Shown here: in pieces, positions 59,062-64,000 of the stretch | Numbering within the stretch: the stretch's first letter is position 1 | How the letters are laid out: the number at the start of each line of letters is the position of its first letter | Source: Fusibacter_A sp965140735 | GTDB lineage: Bacteria; Bacillota; Clostridia; Peptostreptococcales; Acidaminobacteraceae | Reading direction: 5' to 3' | Assembly (NCBI GenBank): GCA_965140735.1 | Contig: OZ223306.1 | Location: 620,001 to 684,000 of the forward strand | Length of the DNA: 64,000 nucleotides | Position numbers and translations under genes: made by a program | The notes under the pieces: model-generated | What the model was told of the DNA's origin: nothing | Database searches by the model: none | Seen by the model: the letters and a program-made list of their open reading frames with translations, nothing else

Positions 59062-60675
59062 ATGATGAAAAAAATTTTATTAATAGTTCTTATTTTTGTG
59101 ATGCTTATTTCTCAAATAGCGATTGCCGATAATGGTGACATTCCTGAAAGTCATTGGGTAAATAATTTAATAGATACACTGAAAAACGATGATATTCTGA
59201 CAGGGAATAACCAGATTGTTTTAGGTGCAAAAGTAAAATATAAGCATTTTATCGAATTGATAGATAATGTTGAGAAGCAGACAAAGATAAAGACTAAAAG
59301 TAGAATTGAATATATCAAAAATGCAAATGCTAATATAACTCGAATGGATGCTGTTAAAATAAGCATTCAATATCTGGGATTTGATTGGTTAGCGCAGCAA
59401 CTTAAGACTTCAATATTAACTTTTACAGATGTTTCTTCTGATAAAGGTTATGTACAGCTCGCGTTAGATTTTGGGTTGATTTCTTCAGGAAGTACGGTGT
59501 TTAGACCTGACGATATGCTTACTTCGGAAGAGGAGATTGCATTTATTTATCATCTCAACAGACTTAAGAAAACGAAGATTGATATGCTTCATTCCTACTA
59601 TGCGATCAATTCTTATAGTCAACTGGACAAGGTAAAACATTTAGATGCTTTAAGTTATGGTTGGAGTCGATTAGAGATTTCTAAAGTGACGGATGATATC
59701 ATTTTAAATTCTAGTTCTCAAAATGATAACGAATACAAAGTACCAAGTGGCTACACAGAAGCTATCAAAGTAGCGGATAGTGCTGATGTTGACAAATATT
59801 TGATGGTGGCAGTTAAAGATGAACTTGTCTATGATGAGACTTTAAAAAAAGAGTTACCATTGCGTGAATATATTCTCAACAACTCGGAAGCGAGTTCTAA
59901 AGCGATTTCTTTGATTACAACGATGCTCGTGAAAAATAGCCAGAGAATCAATTATAAAGGTGTTCTAATTGATTTTGAAGCGCTTAAGGGTGAAGACACC
60001 GCTGTAAAATTCAATCTTTTTCTGTCAAATTTAAAAGTAGCACTTGAAGAGATGGATAAATCCATGATAGTTGCTGTACATCCTGTTAGAAAAGCTGGGA
60101 TTGCATATTATGATGGTTATGATTATAAATCTATTGGTAGGTTAGCAGACTATGTCATTTTAATGGCGCATGATTTTTATCCTAAAAAATTAACGAAATT
60201 AGAAATGCGGTCTGGTTATACGATAACACCATTGGTGGCGATAAATGAGTTATATTATGCACTTAAAGGCATAACGAATAAAGAAACGGGCATTGTAGAT
60301 AAGAGTAAGATCATATTGCAGTTTTCTATGGATTCAGTTCAATGGAAATTGAAAGAGGGCGCTATCATTAACGAAACACCTCTTCATCCATCGTATACTG
60401 CAATTTCAAATCGAATTAGAACGGGTGTTGCTGTTACGTATATTGATGGTATGAAAAGCCCGTATATTATATTTGAAGATAGTGGCGATAAGACACGCAA
60501 TATCGTATGGTATGAAGATCAGCGGAGTTTACAGGCTAAAATAGACTTAATGAAATATTTTGGGATCTCTAAAACATCCATATGGAGATTAGGCACCATA
60601 TCAGATATTTATGATAGACCTAATGAATCTCCTCAGTATTTAAATCTTTGGGATCAATTTTTACAGAATGAATAG
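59062..60675 (+). CDS. Exported GH18-type glycosidase with SLH-like N-terminal repeats
   Basis: A 537-residue secreted protein. Signal peptide KKILLIVLIFVMLISQIAIA; residues about 28-175 resemble S-layer-homology modules (PESHWVNNLIDTLKNDDIL, FTDVSSDKGYVQLALDFGLI, FRPDDMLTSEEEIAFIY). The C-terminal part is a GH18 barrel like YaaH/SleL: YKGVLIDFEALKG holds the catalytic Glu, and ADYVILMAHDFYPKK and the late IWRLGTISDIYD fit the fold. It probably attaches to the wall and cuts peptidoglycan, cortex or chitin-like glycans. It is separately transcribed from the GerMN gene. Confidence 0.82.
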   Translation: MMKKILLIVLIFVMLISQIAIADNGDIPESHWVNNLIDTLKNDDILTGNNQIVLGAKVKYKHFIELIDNVEKQTKIKTKSRIEYIKNANANITRMDAVKISIQYLGFDWLAQQLKTSILTFTDVSSDKGYVQLALDFGLISSGSTVFRPDDMLTSEEEIAFIYHLNRLKKTKIDMLHSYYAINSYSQLDKVKHLDALSYGWSRLEISKVTDDIILNSSSQNDNEYKVPSGYTEAIKVADSADVDKYLMVAVKDELVYDETLKKELPLREYILNNSEASSKAISLITTMLVKNSQRINYKGVLIDFEALKGEDTAVKFNLFLSNLKVALEEMDKSMIVAVHPVRKAGIAYYDGYDYKSIGRLADYVILMAHDFYPKKLTKLEMRSGYTITPLVAINELYYALKGITNKETGIVDKSKIILQFSMDSVQWKLKEGAIINETPLHPSYTAISNRIRTGVAVTYIDGMKSPYIIFEDSGDKTRNIVWYEDQRSLQAKIDLMKYFGISKTSIWRLGTISDIYDRPNESPQYLNLWDQFLQNE

Positions 60676-60736
60676 ACCGTTAGAGCGTCAAAATTCAAAA
60701 GTTGAACAACACTCCAACTTATAGACTTTAAACGAT

Positions 60737-60769
60737 AAAGTACGATTGTTAATGCAATCGTACTTTTTT
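60737..60769 (+). terminator. Terminator after the GH18 gene
   Basis: AAAGTACGATTG (60737-60748) and CAATCGTACTTT (60755-60766) pair perfectly around TTAATG, with further T. Confidence 0.9.
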
Positions 60770-60790
60770 AAATAAACGTGTGGAGGCTTT

Positions 60791-61879
60791 ATGATCCAAT
60801 ATCATGCATTAAAAAGCTATGAAGCGGCAAAAGAGACCTTTCGATGTGCTATCGGTGTTGCGAGAGAGCATTATAAAATTTGTGAGCATCATTCTGACTT
60901 TTATGATGATAATGCAATATTGACCACTGAGACGGCTTATATTTGTGATTCGGAAAAGCCTGAAAAGCTTTTAATTATAACATCAGGCATGCACGGTGTT
61001 GAAGGGTTTGTGGGTTCTGAAATGATCAATCGTGTGATTACAAAGCATTACAAGAATATGAATATTTCTAAAACAGCGTTACTAGTAGTTAACTTTATCA
61101 ATCCATGGGGCATGAAGTATTTTAGAAGAGTAAATCAAGACAATATAGATTTGAACCGGAATTTCATTTATGGAAAAAAGCCTTTAAATCCTCATTTCAG
61201 CAAAATTGAACCCCTTGTTGATGCAAGTTGGCAAGGAAAAATACGGCTGTTAAGTCTTATTCGATACTATTTTACCCTGTTTAAGTGTATAATAGATATT
61301 GGTATTTCAAATACAAATCAAGCGATCTTTAGCGGGCAATATGAAATGTCTGATCAAATCTATTTTGGTGGCTTTAAATCAACTTTAGAGCATCAAAATG
61401 TCATCAACTTGATCAATCGTTATACAGCGGATTCCATAAAACAGGTGATTCATTTTGATCTTCATACAGGGTATGGTCCTAAAAATGAATTATCGCTTAT
61501 CAATTCGTCTTACGATGCATTAAATCCGTTTCTTTGGAAAAGAAATTTGAAATTAGACCATGTAGAAATTAGGGATGTCCAAGGGGATATGATCGATTAT
61601 TTATATTTCAATGGAAAAGATAATCATCGAGATATTTTTCATACTTGTGTTGAATTCGGAACATTAGGACACTCTATTTATCACAAAATGGAGACTCTTA
61701 GAGTGACTATTCTAGAGAATGCTATTTGGCAAGGAAAAGTAGATCAGCAGAAGATAAAAGAAAAAATTTTTAAAAAATTTATCAGTATTTATTGCCCTAA
61801 TGAAGAGTTCTGGTGGCATAAAGCTGAATCAGATTTTGACCAATTAATTGTGAATACGATATCGTACTTCAATTTGTAA
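60791..61879 (+). CDS. DUF2817 family (M14-like zinc peptidase)
   Basis: A 362-residue protein. The zinc motif is H-x-x-E in SGMHGVEGFVG, with a third ligand in VIHFDLHTGYGP. VNFINPWGMKYFRRVNQDNIDLNRNFI is the DUF2817 signature, similar to the Arg/Asn substrate-binding region of M14 carboxypeptidases. No signal peptide is seen, so it acts in the cytosol, presumably on peptides or amides. TGGAGG precedes the ATG. Confidence 0.85.
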   Translation: MIQYHALKSYEAAKETFRCAIGVAREHYKICEHHSDFYDDNAILTTETAYICDSEKPEKLLIITSGMHGVEGFVGSEMINRVITKHYKNMNISKTALLVVNFINPWGMKYFRRVNQDNIDLNRNFIYGKKPLNPHFSKIEPLVDASWQGKIRLLSLIRYYFTLFKCIIDIGISNTNQAIFSGQYEMSDQIYFGGFKSTLEHQNVINLINRYTADSIKQVIHFDLHTGYGPKNELSLINSSYDALNPFLWKRNLKLDHVEIRDVQGDMIDYLYFNGKDNHRDIFHTCVEFGTLGHSIYHKMETLRVTILENAIWQGKVDQQKIKEKIFKKFISIYCPNEEFWWHKAESDFDQLIVNTISYFNL

Positions 61880-61919
61880 GGTAATGGATTCGGAGAAAGA
61901 AAGGAAGGAAGGTTTATAA

Positions 61920-62351
61920 ATGAAATTTAAGAGGATTGAGCATTATAAACAACTACTAGAAAATCAAGAAATAAAAGCATTAATTAAGACGTGTATTTTC
62001 AATCCAACAGATGGGAAAGTACAAAATGTTGCACAGTCAGTCTATGCAAAGACGCAAGGTCGCTTTTATACATTAGAAGTAAATGATGAGATATGTGGCA
62101 TCATAGGTGGATCTGTAATTGACAACGATCTACTCATCATAAAACATATTGCTGTAAAGGAAGAGCATAGAGGACAAGGGTATGCTAAAAGACTTATAAA
62201 AGAGTTAACCCATTTAGGTGACTTTATGACTTTAGAAGTTGAATGCGATCATCATTTAGTGGACTTTTTTAGAGCATGTGATTTTAAATGTAGCTTTATA
62301 AAAAATGATGATTTTACTTCAGATCAATATGAGTGCATTTTAAAGATTTAA
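61920..62351 (+). CDS. GNAT-family N-acetyltransferase
   Basis: A 143-residue acetyltransferase with the acetyl-CoA loop VKEEHRGQGYAKRLIKEL. The end lacks an obvious substrate signature. GAAAGGAAGGAAGG lies upstream. Small alone-standing GNATs act on many amines, so no substrate is proposed. Confidence 0.85.
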   Translation: MKFKRIEHYKQLLENQEIKALIKTCIFNPTDGKVQNVAQSVYAKTQGRFYTLEVNDEICGIIGGSVIDNDLLIIKHIAVKEEHRGQGYAKRLIKELTHLGDFMTLEVECDHHLVDFFRACDFKCSFIKNDDFTSDQYECILKI

Positions 62352-62373
62352 AAAGCATGTTGTAAATTTAATA

Positions 62374-62424
62374 AAAGCCTCTGTGATCATAGTATGTCTA
62401 AAGACAATGATTACAGAGGCTTTA
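62374..62424. terminator. Bidirectional terminator between the GNAT gene and plsY
   Basis: AAAGCCTCTGT-GATCAT and ATGATT-ACAGAGGCTTT form a long stem closing near 62374 and 62424, with T-rich flanks on both strands. Confidence 0.82.
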
Positions 62425-62425
62425 T

Positions 62426-63016
62426 TTATTTTTTGGACCCAATGGTGAGTTTCTTTTCTTCTCCACGAATTAAGCGCATTAAATTGCTGCGATGACGATA
62501 AATAACAAATGCACCTAAACCAGCAGAAAAAATAATAATTTCAGTTGGAACAGAAAATAACATGCAGAGCACAGGCAATAACACCGCACTGGTAATCGAG
62601 GCGAGCGACATATATCTTGTGACAAAAATAATAAAAAACTGAATGGCTAATAGAATTAATAATATATGTGGCGTTAGTATTAAAAGAACCCCGGCTGAAG
62701 TGGCGATACCTTTGCCACCCTTGAATTTTAACCAAAGGGGGTAACAATGTCCAGCAACTGCAAATCCACCGCCTAGAATGGCTCCTATGTTGCCTAGAAG
62801 CAAGTAACCAATCAATGTAGGCAGCAAACCTTTAAAAAAGTCACCAACGAACGCAAGAACCCCCACTTTTAGCCCTAATGTTCTGACGACATTTGTCGTA
62901 CCAGTATTACCACTGCCTACATGTCTAATATCAATTTTACTCATGTACTTTGGAATTAAATAGGAAAAGGGAATACTCCCAACAAAATAACTTATGATAG
63001 CAATGAAAAATTGCAT
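62426..63016 (-). CDS. plsY: Acyl-phosphate glycerol-3-phosphate acyltransferase PlsY
   Basis: A 197-residue membrane acyltransferase starting phospholipid synthesis from acyl-phosphate. The three motifs are seen: GSIPFSYLIPKYM with VGSGNTGTTNVVRTLG, GHCYPLWLKFKGGKGIATSAG and the C-terminal HRSNLMRLIRGEEKK. GGAGG at 7 nt sets the start at 63016 rather than the in-frame ATG at 63061. It converges on the GNAT gene. Confidence 0.95.
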   Translation of the reverse strand: MQFFIAIISYFVGSIPFSYLIPKYMSKIDIRHVGSGNTGTTNVVRTLGLKVGVLAFVGDFFKGLLPTLIGYLLLGNIGAILGGGFAVAGHCYPLWLKFKGGKGIATSAGVLLILTPHILLILLAIQFFIIFVTRYMSLASITSAVLLPVLCMLFSVPTEIIIFSAGLGAFVIYRHRSNLMRLIRGEEKKLTIGSKK

Positions 63017-63159
63017 GAAATGGCCTCCGTAGACATTAAATTTAAATACAACCATTATCATTTTAACATAGAACCTTTTCGGTTCAAATAAGAATTTAGA
63101 AGTGTTATAATAATAATATAAATCTTTACATAGATTTTATGACAGAGGGGGTAACTAAA

Positions 63160-64000
63160 TTGAGATATGAATTTGAATTTAGTTCATTTGAAGATGCTAC
63201 TATCAAAGGTTACAAATGGATTAATGATAAGACACCACTTCAGATCGTTGTTTTATCTCACGGTATGGCAGAGACCATAGAAAGGTATGATGCTTTTGCC
63301 AATTTTTTATTACGTAATGATATATTTGTTTATGGTCATGCACACAGAGGTCATGGTAAAACAGCGAGTTCAGTCGATCAATTGGGACATTTGGGAGATA
63401 ATGGCTGGTTTAAAATGAAAGAAGATTTAAGGCGTGTTGTTGAAATGGCTAAAACAGATTATCCTGATACTGCCATCATTTTACTAGGTCATAGCATGGG
63501 TTCTTTCTTGGTAAGAGATTTTATACTGGATTATAGTTACTTACTTGATGGGGTTATTCTATCAGGAACTGGCTATATGAATCAAATCAAGTTAAAATTA
63601 GCACAGTTTTTAGCAAAACGTGAAGGTTTAAAAATCGGTGTCGATCAAAAATCAACATTTTTAAATCACATGTCATTTGGTACATATAATAAAAAGATTA
63701 AAGATCATAAAACTGAATTTGATTGGTTAACACGAGATGAAATACAGGTGCGCAAGTATATTGACAATCCATATTGTGGTGCAATTCACCCAGCAAGTTT
63801 TTTTATAGAATTTTTAACCAACATGCAAAGAGTGCTCTATACAGATATCTTTAAAAATCAGAAAAATCATTTGCCGATGTTGATTTTTTCTGGAGAGGCT
63901 GACCCTGTGGGTGAGTATGGGAAAGGTGTACGGAAAACGAATGCCTATTACAGAGCAAATGGTTTTGTAACGACGTTGAAATTATATCCAGAAGGTCGCC
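63160..64000 (+). CDS. Alpha/beta hydrolase, lysophospholipase type (truncated by window end)
   Basis: At least 280 residues, continuing beyond the window. TTG start at 63160 behind GAGGGGG. The sequence reads MRYEFEFSSFEDATIKGYKW, then VVLSHGMAETIERYDAFANFL and YGHAHRGHGKTA, the usual monoacylglycerol lipase/lysophospholipase start. The nucleophile elbow is GHSMGS (Ser in IILLGHSMGSFLVRDF), and the acid is probably the Asp in FSGEADPVGEYGKGV. The final His lies outside the window. It may be paired with PlsY in lipid turnover. Confidence 0.88.
   Translation, partial: MRYEFEFSSFEDATIKGYKWINDKTPLQIVVLSHGMAETIERYDAFANFLLRNDIFVYGHAHRGHGKTASSVDQLGHLGDNGWFKMKEDLRRVVEMAKTDYPDTAIILLGHSMGSFLVRDFILDYSYLLDGVILSGTGYMNQIKLKLAQFLAKREGLKIGVDQKSTFLNHMSFGTYNKKIKDHKTEFDWLTRDEIQVRKYIDNPYCGAIHPASFFIEFLTNMQRVLYTDIFKNQKNHLPMLIFSGEADPVGEYGKGVRKTNAYYRANGFVTTLKLYPEGR

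Overview
The window is about 64 kb of low-GC, gene-dense bacterial chromosome and reads as an anaerobic member of the Clostridia (Bacillota). The evidence is a clostridial-order rnfCDGEAB operon, a selD gene that itself uses selenocysteine, the maf-radC-mreBCD-mrdA-minCDE-rodA block, the radical SAM/DUF2344/RNase G/rplU-prp-rpmA/obgE block with a Prp-cleavable L27, and AGGAGG-type ribosome binding sites. Genus cannot be fixed from sequence reading alone. Almost every gene is on the + strand; the exceptions are the LysR fragment at the left edge, one tRNA-Leu, dacF and plsY.

Region 1 (1-9990) is an accessory catabolic cluster. A divergent LysR-type regulator begins at the left edge. It is followed by a creatininase-fold amidohydrolase, a complete family-5 (Dpp/Opp-type) ABC importer, a nitrilase-superfamily amidase, an RraA/aldolase-fold protein, a PatB/MalY-type aminotransferase/C-S lyase and a MarR regulator, closed by a terminator. 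The set looks like uptake and stepwise hydrolysis of a nitrogenous, amide-containing compound whose identity I cannot name.

Region 2 (9991-17520) holds an ECF sigma factor with a zinc-finger anti-sigma/DUF4349 protein and a SIMPL-domain protein, then polA-coaE and a nicotinate phosphoribosyltransferase. Region 3 (17600-25320) has a tRNA-Leu(GAG) on the minus strand and a beta-glucoside PTS operon: RAT/terminator leader, two GH1 enzymes, EIIBCA, a LicT-type antiterminator, a Cof phosphatase and its own HPr paralogue. Region 4 (25321-32560) has a TauE/SafE transporter, a stand-alone CheY, a 444-bp upstream region with a good Rex-like site, and rnfCDGEAB.

Region 5 (32560-42740) is cell shape and division: DUF4321, maf, radC, mreBCD, a very large PBP2, minCDE, rodA. 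Region 6 (42740-52780) is translation and ribosome biogenesis: two radical SAM-linked genes, RNase G, L21, Prp, L27, ObgE, YhbY, NadD, YqeK, RsfS, a YheO-type regulator and RidA. Between rpmA and obgE lies the most striking non-coding structure in the window: a 101-nt sequence that folds as an essentially gap-free four-way cloverleaf, followed by a nine-unit 12-13 nt degenerate array with a TTGAT core. Region 7 (52790-64000) holds DacF, a ComEA-like protein, SelD (Sec at codon 15), a WalRK-like two-component system with a GerMN-type protein, an SLH-like/GH18 exported protein, a DUF2817 peptidase, a GNAT, PlsY and a truncated lysophospholipase.

No CRISPR array, insertion sequence, phage gene or rRNA was recognised. 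Gene starts were corrected where a Shine-Dalgarno sequence clearly selects an internal start.
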